Source: Actinomadura coerulea
GTDB lineage: Bacteria > Actinomycetota > Actinomycetes > Streptosporangiales > Streptosporangiaceae
Length of the DNA: 64,000 nt
Direction: 5' to 3'
NCBI RefSeq assembly: GCF_014208105.1
Contig: NZ_JACHMQ010000001.1
Location: 5,642,001-5,706,000 of the forward strand
Part shown: one piece after another, positions 25,335 through 34,039 of the stretch
Numbering within the stretch: position 1 is the stretch's first letter
How the letters are laid out: every line of letters begins with the position of its first letter
Translations under genes and position numbers: made by a program
The notes under the pieces: generated by a model
Told to the model about the DNA's origin: nothing
The model's input: only the letters and a program-made list of their open reading frames with translations
The model's database searches: none

Positions 25335-25374
25335 ATGTCCTCCTGGGATGTGTGTTTCCTCCACACTCGTCCCG

Positions 25375-25417
25375 ACCGCTACGGATGTGCTGCGGGTCCG
25401 TCCGTAGCGGTGGCTAC
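25375..25417. promoter_or_regulatory. operator candidate between the reductase and AfsR-type genes
   Basis: ACCGCTACGGA at 25375-25385 and its exact complement at 25401-25411 form an 11-bp inverted repeat with a 15-nt spacer. A further half-site GGCTAC (25412-25417) makes a second, overlapping palindrome with 25404-25408. It lies 10-40 nt before the GTG of the regulator and about 40 nt from the reductase ATG. Confidence 0.6.
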
Positions 25418-25427
25418 GCTGGAGGCC

Positions 25428-28400
25428 GTGCGTTTCGGGGTGCTGGGGCCGCTCGCGGTGTGGACGGACGCCGGGGCGCCCGTGCGCGTGCCGGAGGTGA
25501 AGGTCCGCACGCTGCTCGCCGTCCTGCTCACCCGGCCCGGAGAGCCCGTGTCCGTCGACCGGCTGATCGACGCGTTGTGGGGCGACCGGCCGCCCCGCAA
25601 CCCGATCGGAACGCTCCAGGCCCGCGTCTCGCAGCTCCGCAGGGCGCTGGAGGAGGGCGAGCCGGGCGGCCGGGGCCTCGTCGCCGCCCGCCCGCCCGGG
25701 TACGCGCTCGACGCCGGTCCGGACGCGGTCGACGCCGCGCGGTTCGCGGCGGCGCTCGGCCGCGAGGCCGCCGATCCCCTCGCCCGCAAGCGGATGCTCG
25801 GCGACGCGCTCGCGCTGTGGCGCGGCCCCGCCTTCGCCGACTTCGCCGACGCCGAGTTCGCCCGCACCGCGATCATCGAGTTGGAGGAGGGGCGGCTCGT
25901 CGCGCTGGAGCGGCACGCGCGGGCCCGGCTCGACCTCGGCGAGCACGCGGCGGTGGCGGCCGAACTGGCCGCGCCGGCGGCCCGCCACCCGCTGCGCGAG
26001 CCGCTGCATGCCCTCCACCTGCGCGCCCTCCACCTGTCCGGGCGGCAGGGCGAGGCGTCCGCGGGCTACCACGCGCTGCGCGAGCGGCTCGCCGAGGAGC
26101 TGGGCGCCGACCCGGGCCCCGAGCTCGCGGAGCTCCACCGGGCGATGCTCGCGGAGGGCCCCGCCCCGCCGCGGCCGGCTCCCCGGCTGCCCGCCGCGCT
26201 CGACGAGCTGATCGGCCGCGAGGACGCGGTCCAGCAAGGCCGGGCCCTGCTGGCCGGGCACCGGCTGGTGACGCTCACAGGTCCGGGAGGCGTCGGCAAG
26301 ACCCGGCTGGCCGTGGAGATCGCCTCCCGGTCGCTCGCCGACCACCCCGACGGGGTGTGGATGGTCGAGCTGACCGCGCCCGACGACGTGGCCGAGCAGG
26401 TCGCCTCCGTGCTGGGGCTCCGCGAGGAGCCCGGCGGGACCCCTCTCGCGGACGCGCTGCGGGGGCGGCGGGCCCTGCTCGTCCTCGACAACTGCGAGCA
26501 CGTGCTCGAACCCGCCGCAGAGCTCGCCGGGCGGCTGCTCGCCGACGCGCCCGGGCTGCGCGTCCTCGCGACGTCGCGGGAACCGCTGGGGATCGCCGGG
26601 GAGCGGCTGCAGCTCGTCCCGCCGCTCGATCCGCCCGGTCCCGAGACCGCGCCGGACGGGCTGCGGGAGTCGAGCGCGGTCCGGCTTTTCGTCGCGCGGG
26701 CCGCGGCGGCGTCCCCCGGTTTCGCGCTGGACGCCGGCACGGCGCCGTGGGTCGCGGCGATCTGCCGGCGCCTGGACGGGGTGCCGCTCGCGCTGGAACT
26801 GGCGGCGACCCGCGTCCGCGCGCTCGGGGTGCGGGAGCTGGCGGCGCGGCTGGACGACCGGTTCCGGGTGCTGGCGGACGGGCGGCGCGGCGGCCCGGCC
26901 CGGCAGCGGACGCTCCGCGCGGTGATCGACTGGAGCTGGGAGCTGCTCACCGGACCCGAGCGGGTGGCGCTGCGGCGCCTCGCCGTCCACGCGGGCGGCT
27001 GCACGCTGGACGCGGCGGAGGCGGTCTGCGACACGGACGCCGACGTGCTCGCCCGGCTGGTCGACCGCTCCCTCGTCGTCCGGACGGAGGAGGGCCGCTA
27101 CCGGCTGCTGGAGACGGTCGCCGCCTACGCCCTGGAACGCCTGCGTGAGGCGGGCGAGGAAGAGGAGTTCCGCCGCCGCCACGTCCTGCACTACACCGGC
27201 CTCGCCGAACAGGCCGCGGAACGGCTGCGCGGGCCGGAGCAGGGCCACTGGCTGAAGCGGCTCGACCAGGAGGCCGCGAACCTGCGCGCGGCGCTGGGCA
27301 ACGGCGCCGGAATCGGGTCGGTGAACGCGCTCGCCTGGTACTGGTACCTGCGGGGGCGCTTCGCGGAGGCCCGTCGCGCGTTCGCCGACGCCCTGGCCGC
27401 CCACCCGCAGGCGTCACCGGCCAGAACCGAGGCGGCGACGTGGCTGACCGCCTTCACCATGCTGGCCGGCGAGGGCGTCGATTCGGAGGAGCTTCGGCAG
27501 ACCGCCTTGGCCGGGCATGACGATCCGTTCGCCAGGGCCAAGGCCGAGTGGCTGCTGAGCCACGTGCACTGGGCGTACGGGGATCTGGCCGTGAACAGGC
27601 GACGCGTCGACCGCGCCCTGACGGTGTTCCGGAAGCGGGAGGACCGCTGGTTCACGGCCGCCGCGCTCGCGACCCGGGCCAACCTCGCCCTCGGGCACGG
27701 CGATCTGGTCGCGCTGGAGCGGGACGCGGTCGAGAGCGTCGCGCTGTTCACCGAGCTCGGCGACCCGTGGGGGCGGCTGGAGGCGTCCGACGCCCTCGTC
27801 CGGCACGCCGAGATCACCGGGGACTACGCCGAGGCCGCGCGGCTGCTCCGCGAGGGGCTCCGGCTGGCCGAGGAGTCGCGGATGTGGCCGGAGACCTCGT
27901 TCCGGCTGTCCGGCCTCGGCCGCGTCGCGCTCCTCACCGGCGCCCTCGGCGAGGCCCGCGACCTGCACGAGCGGGCCCTGGACCTGGCGCGGCGGCACAT
28001 GGCGCGGTCGGCCGAGGAGTTCGCCGTGGTCGGGCTCGGGCTCGTCGCCCGGGCCCGCGGCGACCTCGACGCCGCCGAGAGGCACCTGCGCGCCCGGCTC
28101 GACTGGCTGCGCGGCATCGGCGGGACGGCGGGCCTGGCCTTCGTGCACGCCCAGCTCGGCTTCGTCGCCGAGGAGCGCGGCGACGCGGACCGGGCGCTGG
28201 CCCTGCACACCGAGGGGCTCGCCGCCGCCCGCGCCGTCGGCGACCCGCGCGCGATCGCGCTCGCGCTGGAGGGGCTGGCCGGGGCGCGGTCCCTGGCGGG
28301 CGAGCACGCGGCCGCGGCCGGGCTGCTCGCCGAGGCGGACGGGCTCCGCGCGGCGGCCGGGGCCGCGCTGCCGCCCGCCGAGCGGCGCGACGTCGACCGG

Positions 28401-28481
28401 ATCGCCGGGAGGATCCGGGACGCCCTGGACGTTGTCGCCATCACCGGAGAACCATCACCGCCGGGGGAAAGGGAGACATGA
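25428..28481 (+). CDS. AfsR/SARP-type regulator with NB-ARC ATPase and TPR domains
   Basis: About 1017 residues. Residues 1-95 are the winged-helix DNA-binding domain (RFGVLGPLAVWTDAG, VDRLIDALWGDRPP, LQARVSQLRRAL), followed by the bacterial transcriptional activation domain to about 245. An NB-ARC ATPase carries GPGGVGKTRLAVE near residue 285 and LLVLDNCEHVLEPA. The last 400 residues are helical TPR-like repeats. Such proteins activate secondary-metabolite or developmental promoters. The GTG at 25428 fits the usual N-terminus; an in-frame GTG 18 nt earlier is possible. The stop overlaps the start of the acetyltransferase gene (ATGA), so they are translationally coupled. Confidence 0.88.
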   Translation: MRFGVLGPLAVWTDAGAPVRVPEVKVRTLLAVLLTRPGEPVSVDRLIDALWGDRPPRNPIGTLQARVSQLRRALEEGEPGGRGLVAARPPGYALDAGPDAVDAARFAAALGREAADPLARKRMLGDALALWRGPAFADFADAEFARTAIIELEEGRLVALERHARARLDLGEHAAVAAELAAPAARHPLREPLHALHLRALHLSGRQGEASAGYHALRERLAEELGADPGPELAELHRAMLAEGPAPPRPAPRLPAALDELIGREDAVQQGRALLAGHRLVTLTGPGGVGKTRLAVEIASRSLADHPDGVWMVELTAPDDVAEQVASVLGLREEPGGTPLADALRGRRALLVLDNCEHVLEPAAELAGRLLADAPGLRVLATSREPLGIAGERLQLVPPLDPPGPETAPDGLRESSAVRLFVARAAAASPGFALDAGTAPWVAAICRRLDGVPLALELAATRVRALGVRELAARLDDRFRVLADGRRGGPARQRTLRAVIDWSWELLTGPERVALRRLAVHAGGCTLDAAEAVCDTDADVLARLVDRSLVVRTEEGRYRLLETVAAYALERLREAGEEEEFRRRHVLHYTGLAEQAAERLRGPEQGHWLKRLDQEAANLRAALGNGAGIGSVNALAWYWYLRGRFAEARRAFADALAAHPQASPARTEAATWLTAFTMLAGEGVDSEELRQTALAGHDDPFARAKAEWLLSHVHWAYGDLAVNRRRVDRALTVFRKREDRWFTAAALATRANLALGHGDLVALERDAVESVALFTELGDPWGRLEASDALVRHAEITGDYAEAARLLREGLRLAEESRMWPETSFRLSGLGRVALLTGALGEARDLHERALDLARRHMARSAEEFAVVGLGLVARARGDLDAAERHLRARLDWLRGIGGTAGLAFVHAQLGFVAEERGDADRALALHTEGLAAARAVGDPRAIALALEGLAGARSLAGEHAAAAGLLAEADGLRAAAGAALPPAERRDVDRIAGRIRDALDVVAITGEPSPPGERET

Positions 28482-29353
28482 GCGAGGATCTCGGCTACGG
28501 ATGGCAGGGCGAGCTGCTCGACCTGCCCGCCTACCTGAAGCGGATCGGCCACGTCGGCGGCACGGCCCCGACCGCCGCGACGCTGCGGGCCCTGCACCGC
28601 ACGCACGTCACGTCCATCCCGTTCGAGAACCTGGAGATCATCCTCGGGCGGCCGGTCGACCTGTCGCTGGACGCCGTCCAGGCGAAGCTGGTCGAGCGCC
28701 CGCGCGGCGGCTACTGCTTCGAGCACAACCGGCTCTTCGCGGCGGTGCTGGAGAGGCTCGGGTACGAGGTCACGGCGGTGGCGGGCCGGGTGACGATGGG
28801 GGCGTCGAAGATCCTGCCCGCCACGCACGCGCTCCTGCACGTCCGCCCGCCGGACGCGTCGCGGGACGAGCCCGCGTGGCTGTGCGACGTGGGGTTCGGC
28901 GCCGGTCCGCTGGAGCCGCTGCGGCTCGTGGACGGCGAGGAGGCCGTCCAGGACGGCTGGGGCTTCCGGCTCCGCCGGGGCCGCACCGTCACCGCCTGGA
29001 CGCCGAACACGTCGGAATGGGAGCTGCACCAGCGCGGCCCCGACGGCTGGGTCCAGCGGCACACGTCCGTGCTGAACGAGGTGTTCCGGATCGACTTCGA
29101 GGTGGGCAGCCACTACGTCTCGACCAGCGCGCGTTCGCCGTTCACGACCCGCCCCTTCGTGCAGAGGTTCGCGCCCGACTCCCTCCGCGTGCTGGACGGG
29201 AAGACGCTGAAGATCACCCGCCCCGACGGACGAACGGAGGCCAGGACCCTGGCCCCCGAAGATCTCCCGAAAACGCTGGAAGAGGACTTCGGAATAGCCC
29301 TGGAGGACAAAGACAGGACGAGACTCACCGACATCATCCGAGCGAAAGCTTAG
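28478..29353 (+). CDS. arylamine N-acetyltransferase
   Basis: 291 residues. The Cys-His-Asp triad of the family is visible: RGGYCFEHN (cysteine near 78), ATHALLHV (histidine about 117) and LCDVGFGAG (aspartate about 134). It transfers acetyl from acetyl-CoA to arylamines or hydrazines, or in antibiotic clusters acts as an amide synthase that closes macrolactams. GGGAGA lies before the ATG, which overlaps the regulator's stop. A very long hairpin follows. No polyketide genes are nearby, so a detoxifying or modifying role is more likely here. Confidence 0.9.
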   Translation: MSEDLGYGWQGELLDLPAYLKRIGHVGGTAPTAATLRALHRTHVTSIPFENLEIILGRPVDLSLDAVQAKLVERPRGGYCFEHNRLFAAVLERLGYEVTAVAGRVTMGASKILPATHALLHVRPPDASRDEPAWLCDVGFGAGPLEPLRLVDGEEAVQDGWGFRLRRGRTVTAWTPNTSEWELHQRGPDGWVQRHTSVLNEVFRIDFEVGSHYVSTSARSPFTTRPFVQRFAPDSLRVLDGKTLKITRPDGRTEARTLAPEDLPKTLEEDFGIALEDKDRTRLTDIIRAKA

Positions 29354-29358
29354 GACCG

Positions 29359-29424
29359 GCGTCGACTTGCGGCGTGTTGCCCTTATCAGCGCTCGCATAG
29401 GGGCAACACGCCGCAAGTCGACGC
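29359..29424. terminator. 24-bp perfect inverted repeat, bidirectional terminator
   Basis: The arms at 29359-29382 and 29401-29424 are exact complements over 24 bp, with an 18-nt loop (29383-29400). It lies 6 nt after the acetyltransferase stop and 2 nt from the stop codon of the convergent LuxR gene. It is the longest perfect stem noticed in the window. Confidence 0.85.
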
Positions 29425-29425
29425 T

Positions 29426-32155
29426 CTAGCCCAGGTCTAGGCGGGCCAATGCCGCTCTCGTCGTTACGCCTAGTTTCGGGTAGGTCTTGTAGAGGTGGTA
29501 GCCGACCGTCCTGGGGCTCAGGAACAGCTGCGCGCCGATCTCCCGGTTGCTGAGGCCGGTCGCCGCCAGCCGGGCGACCTGGAGTTCCTGCGGGGTGAGC
29601 CTTGCGGCGAGGTCGTCCACGGGAGCCTGGTCGTCCCGGCCGCCGGTGAGGCTCTCCCCGGCGGCGCGCAGTTCGGCGCGGGCGCGGTCAGCCCAGGGCG
29701 CCGCGCCGAGCCGGGCGAACGCCTCCAGCGCCGCGTGCAGCCGCGCCCGCGCGTCGTTCCTGCGGCGTGACCTGCGGAGCCATTCCCCGTACAGCAGTTC
29801 GGTGCGCGCCTGCTCGAAGGGCGTCCCGCCCTCGCGGTGAAGATCAAGGGCCTTGGAGTACAGCGGGTCGGAGTCGTCCGGGGTCAGAAGGGCAGCGCAG
29901 CGTGCCGCGATGGCCTGCACCCAGGGCTGCTGGGTCTGCGCGGCCCAATCGCTGTACCACTGGGCGGCGTCCCGCGCGCGCTCCGGGACACCGGCCCTGA
30001 CGGCCGCTTCGACAAGGTCGGGCAGAGCGGCGATGGCACCTTGCCGAGAGGGTCCGGCGACGACGCCGGCAAGACGTTCCAGGGCCGTGTCGTACCGGCC
30101 GAGCCCGAGGTCGAGCAGGCTGCGCGCGGCGGCGGCGTGCACGTTGCTCGGCGGGAGGCCGCGTGAGAGCGCCTCCTCCGTCAGCTCCAGGCAGCGTTCC
30201 TCGTCTCCCTGGATCGCGGCGAGCTGCCCCAGGCTCGTGTCGAGGTAGACGCGGATGCGGTGCTGGCCGGTGTCGGCGGCGATCCGCACGCCCTCCGTCG
30301 CGCCGGTCAGCGCGTCGCGGTACCTGCCGAGCACCAGGTCGGTCCGGGACCGGAGCATCAGCACGGGCGCGAGCAGCCCGATCGCGCCCCGGTCGCGGAA
30401 GCGCCGCTCCAGGTCCGCCGCGACCTCGGCCGCGCCCCGCACGTCGCCGACCATGAGGTGCCACATGCCCGCGCGGATCCGCTCGCGCGGCGCGTAGCAG
30501 GCGCTCATCGCGTCCATCAGTTCGCGCAGCGCCGCCACGCCGTCCGCCGGGCCCGCGTCCGCGAGCGGGTTCTGCCCGGCGAACACCCGGCTCAGCGCCC
30601 GCAGGTGCGGCGCGTTCGGGACGCCGAGGCGCGCGCCCTCGGCGGCGATGGCGTCCATCGCGGCGAACTCCCCGGCGTTGGCGGCGGCCGCCGCGGCCTG
30701 GAAATACAGGTAGCCGGACGTGCGGGGATCGAGCCGCGCGACCGACGCCGCCGTCTCGGCGAACAGGCGGTGGGCGTCCGCCGCCCGGTCCTGCTCGTCG
30801 GCGAGGGCCGCCCGGATCAGCGTCAGCTCCGCCCGCGCCAGCGGGTCCGGCAGGTCGGCCTCCGCCCGCGCCGCCAGCGCGACCGCGCGCTCGGGCAGCC
30901 CCGCGTCGGCCGACGCCCGCGCCGCCGCCGCCAGCCGCCGGCCGCGCTCGGCCGGGTCCGGGGTGAGACCGGCGGCGGCCTCGTACATCGCGGCGACGGC
31001 CGCGTTGCCGCCCGCGTTCCGCTCGGTCTCGGCGGTCCTCTCCAGGACGGCCGCGACGCGCTCGTCCGGGTCCGTCACCGAGCGGGCCAGATGCCAGGCG
31101 TGATGGCACACGTCGCCGCGCTCCACGTAGGCCTCCGCCAGCGCCCGGTGGGCGGCCAGCCGCTGTCCGAGCGTCGCCTCGCGCACGGCGGCGGTGCGGA
31201 TCAGCGGATGCCGCACCTCCACCCGCCCGTCGGGCGTGGTGCGCAGCAGGCCCGCGCGCTCGGCGGGCTCCAGGTCGCCGATGGAGGCACCGGTGGAGTG
31301 GCCGTCGGCCGCGCCGAGCCGGCCCGCCGCCTTCACCACCACCCCGGCGTCGCCGAGATCGTCCACCCCCACCAGCAGGACGAGCCGCCGCGCCGGCTCC
31401 GGCAGCGCGGCGATCCGGTCGGCGAACGACCGCAGGATCCGCTCGTAGGCCGACCCGTGACCGCCCTGGCCCGGCAGTTCGAGCAGCGCGAGCGGGTTGC
31501 CCATCGCCCCGGCGAGGATCTCCCGCCGGACGTGGCCGGGCAGGCCGGGGGCGCGCTCGGCCAGCAGCCCGGCGGCGGCGTCCCCGTCGAGGCCGCGCAG
31601 GCGCAGCTCCGCGAGCCCGTGCGCGGCGAACTCCGGCGCGGCGCATTCCGGCGCGACCGCGTCGCGGGCCGCGAAGAGGAGCGCGATCGGCTCGGCGTCG
31701 AGGCGGCGGGCGGCGAACAGCAGCGCCTCGGCGGACGAGCCGTCCAGCCAGTGCGCGTCGTCGACCAGGCAGAGCAGCGGCCGCTCCTCCGCGAGGTCCG
31801 CCAGGAGGGTCAGCACCGCGAGCCCCACGAGGAACCGGTCGCTCTCGGCCTCCGGGCCGCCCATGTTGAGGGCCGCGCGCAGGGCCTCGGCCTGAGCGTC
31901 CGGGAGACCGCCGATGCGGTCGAGGTGGCGGCCGAGCAGCAGGTGCAGGCCCGCGTACGGCATGGTGCTCTCGGTCTCGACGCCCGTCCCGCGCAGGACG
32001 CGCATGCCGTCCGCGGCGCCGGCGGCGTGGTCGAGGAGGGCGGACTTGCCGATGCCGGCCTCGCCGCGCAGCACGAGGGTCCCGCTGCGCCCGGCGCGGG
32101 CCCGGTCGAGGAGCCCGTCGATCGCGGCCAGTTCCCCGTCCCGCCCGTACAGCAT
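29426..32155 (-). CDS. LAL-family LuxR regulator (AAA ATPase + C-terminal HTH)
   Basis: 909 residues in the large ATP-binding LuxR class. The N-terminus starts LYGRDGELAAIDGLLDRARA, with Walker A GEAGIGKSALLDHAAG near residue 37 and a Walker B-like CLVDDAHWLD. A long helical middle follows. The last 65 residues are a LuxR helix-turn-helix: LTPQELQVARLAATGLSNRE, then IGAQLFLSPRTVGYHLYKTY. These act as pathway activators in maltose use and in polyketide clusters. No obvious target gene is adjacent apart from the divergent hemerythrin, which has its own stress-type promoter. Start at 32155. Confidence 0.9.
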   Translation of the reverse strand: MLYGRDGELAAIDGLLDRARAGRSGTLVLRGEAGIGKSALLDHAAGAADGMRVLRGTGVETESTMPYAGLHLLLGRHLDRIGGLPDAQAEALRAALNMGGPEAESDRFLVGLAVLTLLADLAEERPLLCLVDDAHWLDGSSAEALLFAARRLDAEPIALLFAARDAVAPECAAPEFAAHGLAELRLRGLDGDAAAGLLAERAPGLPGHVRREILAGAMGNPLALLELPGQGGHGSAYERILRSFADRIAALPEPARRLVLLVGVDDLGDAGVVVKAAGRLGAADGHSTGASIGDLEPAERAGLLRTTPDGRVEVRHPLIRTAAVREATLGQRLAAHRALAEAYVERGDVCHHAWHLARSVTDPDERVAAVLERTAETERNAGGNAAVAAMYEAAAGLTPDPAERGRRLAAAARASADAGLPERAVALAARAEADLPDPLARAELTLIRAALADEQDRAADAHRLFAETAASVARLDPRTSGYLYFQAAAAAANAGEFAAMDAIAAEGARLGVPNAPHLRALSRVFAGQNPLADAGPADGVAALRELMDAMSACYAPRERIRAGMWHLMVGDVRGAAEVAADLERRFRDRGAIGLLAPVLMLRSRTDLVLGRYRDALTGATEGVRIAADTGQHRIRVYLDTSLGQLAAIQGDEERCLELTEEALSRGLPPSNVHAAAARSLLDLGLGRYDTALERLAGVVAGPSRQGAIAALPDLVEAAVRAGVPERARDAAQWYSDWAAQTQQPWVQAIAARCAALLTPDDSDPLYSKALDLHREGGTPFEQARTELLYGEWLRRSRRRNDARARLHAALEAFARLGAAPWADRARAELRAAGESLTGGRDDQAPVDDLAARLTPQELQVARLAATGLSNREIGAQLFLSPRTVGYHLYKTYPKLGVTTRAALARLDLG

Positions 32156-32208
32156 GCGCTCACCCTACTCAGCCCGCCGCACCATCGGTCCCGCCGCGGC
32201 GCCCGGAT

Positions 32209-32232
32209 GGTTGAAGCCCTCACCTCGGGTAT
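32209..32232 (+). promoter_or_regulatory. sigma-B-like promoter for the hemerythrin gene
   Basis: GGTT, 14 nt, GGGTAT matches GNNT-N14-16-GGGTAY, the consensus for the sigma-B group of streptomycetes and relatives. It would start transcription near 32239, leaving a leader of about 55 nt with an AAAGGAGGT ribosome site (32282-32290). Confidence 0.55.
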
Positions 32233-32294
32233 CGCCACGAGTCGAACCCCCGCAACGCCGGACGCTCACAGCGTCGAACCGAAAGGAGGTCGTC

Positions 32295-32852
32295 ATGGCC
32301 GACCAGGCCACCAAGGAGAACGTCGTCGATCTGCTGCTCGCGCAGCACGAGGAGATCCGCCACCTCGCCACCACCGTGGAGAAGAACCACGGCAAGGTGC
32401 GCAAGGACGCCTTCGACCGGCTGCGCAGGCTCCTCGCCGTGCACGAGACCGCCGAGGAGGAGGTCGTCCACCCGTTCGCCCGGCGCGCCGCCGACGACGG
32501 CTCCCGCGTGGTGGACGCGCGGCTGGAGGAGGAGAACAAGGCCAAGGGGGTCCTGTCGGACCTGGAGAAGATGGACCCGGAGTCCGCCGACTTCGAGGAG
32601 ACGTTCGCCAAGTTCCACCGGGACCTGGAGGCGCACGCCTCGCACGAGGAGAAAGAGGAGTTCCCGCGCATCGCCGGGGAGGCCACGCCCGAGCAGATGC
32701 GCGGCATGGCCAAGGCCGTCAAGGCGGCGGAGGCGATCGCCCCGACCCATCCCCACCAGGGGACGGAGTCGCCCACCAAGAACCTCGCGGTCGGGCCGAT
32801 GGCGGCCGTCGCCGACCGCGTCCGCGACGCCATCGGCAAGGCGCGCGGCTGA
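32295..32852 (+). CDS. hemerythrin HHE-domain protein
   Basis: 185 residues. The four-helix hemerythrin/HHE cation-binding domain is plain: QHEEIRHLATTVEKNH, VHETAEEEVVHPFARR and KFHRDLEAHASHEEKEEFPR, giving the histidine and glutamate ligands of a di-iron centre. The C-terminal 45 residues are a Thr/Pro linker and an amphipathic helix. Such proteins bind oxygen, nitric oxide or iron, and in actinomycetes are often osmotic or oxidative stress genes. AAAGGAGGT stands 4 nt before the ATG. A sigma-B-like promoter precedes it. Confidence 0.9.
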   Translation: MADQATKENVVDLLLAQHEEIRHLATTVEKNHGKVRKDAFDRLRRLLAVHETAEEEVVHPFARRAADDGSRVVDARLEEENKAKGVLSDLEKMDPESADFEETFAKFHRDLEAHASHEEKEEFPRIAGEATPEQMRGMAKAVKAAEAIAPTHPHQGTESPTKNLAVGPMAAVADRVRDAIGKARG

Positions 32853-32861
32853 CCGTCCCGG

Positions 32862-32885
32862 GGGGCGGCCCCGCCGGGCCGCCCC
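32862..32885. terminator. hairpin after the hemerythrin gene
   Basis: 10-bp perfect GC stem (32862-32871 with 32876-32885) and a 4-nt loop, starting 9 nt after the stop. It separates hemerythrin from the small acidic protein gene and may attenuate read-through. Confidence 0.65.
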
Positions 32886-32891
32886 TCCCCT

Positions 32892-32943
32892 GAGGAGGTG
32901 CGATGACCGACCGCAAGGAGGAGGTGCGATGACCGACCGCAAG
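32892..32943 (+). repeat. 26-bp tandem duplication of a ribosome site and start codon
   Basis: Two exact head-to-tail copies (32892-32917 and 32918-32943), each with GAGGAGGTGCG, ATG and the first codons for Thr-Asp-Arg-Lys. Because 26 is not a multiple of three, the first ATG (32903) opens a 9-codon frame whose TGA (32930-32932) overlaps the second ATG (32929). The short frame could couple translation into the real gene. Confidence 0.9.
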
Positions 32944-33117
32944 AACGACGAGGACAAGCCGCTCGCCGACCGGCGCGCCGAGGCCGGGGCGCCGCAGGAG
33001 GACGACGCCGACGTGGGCGGCGAGCACACGCCGAGCCCCACCGACCCGGCGAACGCCGAGGCCGACGCCCCGGGCGGCGAGGACGACGGCTACAGCCCGC
33101 AGACCGAGGTCCCCTGA
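32929..33117 (+). CDS. small acidic disordered protein
   Basis: 62 residues, MTDRKNDEDKPLADRRAEAG through SPTDPANAEADAPGG to a tail ending SPQTEVP. It is rich in Asp, Glu, Pro and Ala with almost no hydrophobic residues, so it is expected to be unfolded; small proteins of this type accompany stress genes in actinomycetes, but no function is known. AGGAGGTGCG precedes the ATG. The start region has been duplicated, adding a 9-codon overlapping frame. It lies downstream of hemerythrin and convergent with MgtC. Confidence 0.6.
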   Translation: MTDRKNDEDKPLADRRAEAGAPQEDDADVGGEHTPSPTDPANAEADAPGGEDDGYSPQTEVP

Positions 33118-33139
33118 TCCGCCCGGGGCGCCGTGCCCC

Positions 33140-33913
33140 TCACTCGCTGTCGTCGTCCAGATCGGCCCCGACCGTGACGCCGACGACGTCCTCCAGTTCG
33201 CTCAGGACCGCGGCGAGTTCCGGGACCGAGCCCGTTCCCTCCAGCGTGAGCGTCACCACGGCGTTGCCGGGACGCCGCCGGTCGGGTTCGCGCCGGTCCC
33301 GGCGCTCGTCGCGGCCGCGGTCGGAGTCGTCCGGCAGGTGGTCGCGGTCGACGTGGACCTCCAGGATCACGAAGTCGCGCTGCGTCGACTCCATCAGGAC
33401 CTGCCGCAGCACGCCCCGCCCGTCCCGGTAGACGATCCGCAGCCGCGTGACCCCGGCCCGGCGGTACCGCTCCAGCGGCAGCCGCTTCGTCAGCCCGCTC
33501 AGCCCGTAGACGACGAGGAAGTGGATCGCGGTGACCGCCACCGCGAGGACCGGCAGCCCGCCGCCGGCGGCCATGCCGACGGCCGCCGTCACCCACACGA
33601 CGGCGGCGGTCGTGAGGCCGCGCACCGCGTCCCGGCGGACGAAGATCAGCCCGCCGCCGATGAAGCCGATGCCGGACACGATCTGCGCCGCCACCCGGGA
33701 GGGGTCCAGCGAGACGTTCCCGGGGACGTTCTCGAAACCGTACTTGCTGACCAGCATGAACAGGGCCGCACCGACGCCGACGAGGGTGTGCGTGCGCAGC
33801 CCCGCGCTCTTGTTGCGCAGCCCCCGTTCCAGACCGATCGCGGCCGACAGCACCATGGCGAGCAGCAGCTCGCCGATCTCCACCCAACCCTGCCCGGGGG
33901 ACAATTCAAACAC
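33140..33913 (-). CDS. MgtC/SapB family membrane protein
   Basis: About 257 residues. The N-terminal half is the MgtC membrane domain with four to five helices: ELLLAMVLSAAIGLERGLRN, THTLVGVGAALFMLVS, QIVSGIGFIGGGLIFVRR and LTTAAVVWVTAAVGMAAGGG. The C-terminal 100 residues form a soluble ACT-like domain with an Arg/Asp-rich insertion. MgtC proteins help growth at low magnesium and inside phagocytes and can modulate the F-type ATPase; the exact activity in actinomycetes is open. GTG at 33913 is chosen over an earlier GTG because GGGAGGGG lies in front. Confidence 0.88.
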   Translation of the reverse strand: MFELSPGQGWVEIGELLLAMVLSAAIGLERGLRNKSAGLRTHTLVGVGAALFMLVSKYGFENVPGNVSLDPSRVAAQIVSGIGFIGGGLIFVRRDAVRGLTTAAVVWVTAAVGMAAGGGLPVLAVAVTAIHFLVVYGLSGLTKRLPLERYRRAGVTRLRIVYRDGRGVLRQVLMESTQRDFVILEVHVDRDHLPDDSDRGRDERRDRREPDRRRPGNAVVTLTLEGTGSVPELAAVLSELEDVVGVTVGADLDDDSE

Positions 33914-34039
33914 CCTCGTACCACCCCTCCCTCTTCCGTTGTCAATCAGTCGCACCGCCCCGGCCGCGCGTGCGACGGCCGGACGGCGGCAGACGGGAGG
34001 CCGCCCCGGACTCTCTCCGGGGCGGCCTCCGGCCTGCTG

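Noticed and set aside
25428..32155. Antibiotic biosynthetic cluster around the AfsR and LuxR regulators
   Set aside because: No polyketide synthase, peptide synthetase, terpene or lanthipeptide genes are present within the window.
30260..32893. 877-codon + strand frame over the LuxR gene
   Set aside because: Mirror of the LuxR coding strand; it even runs through the hemerythrin gene in the wrong frame.
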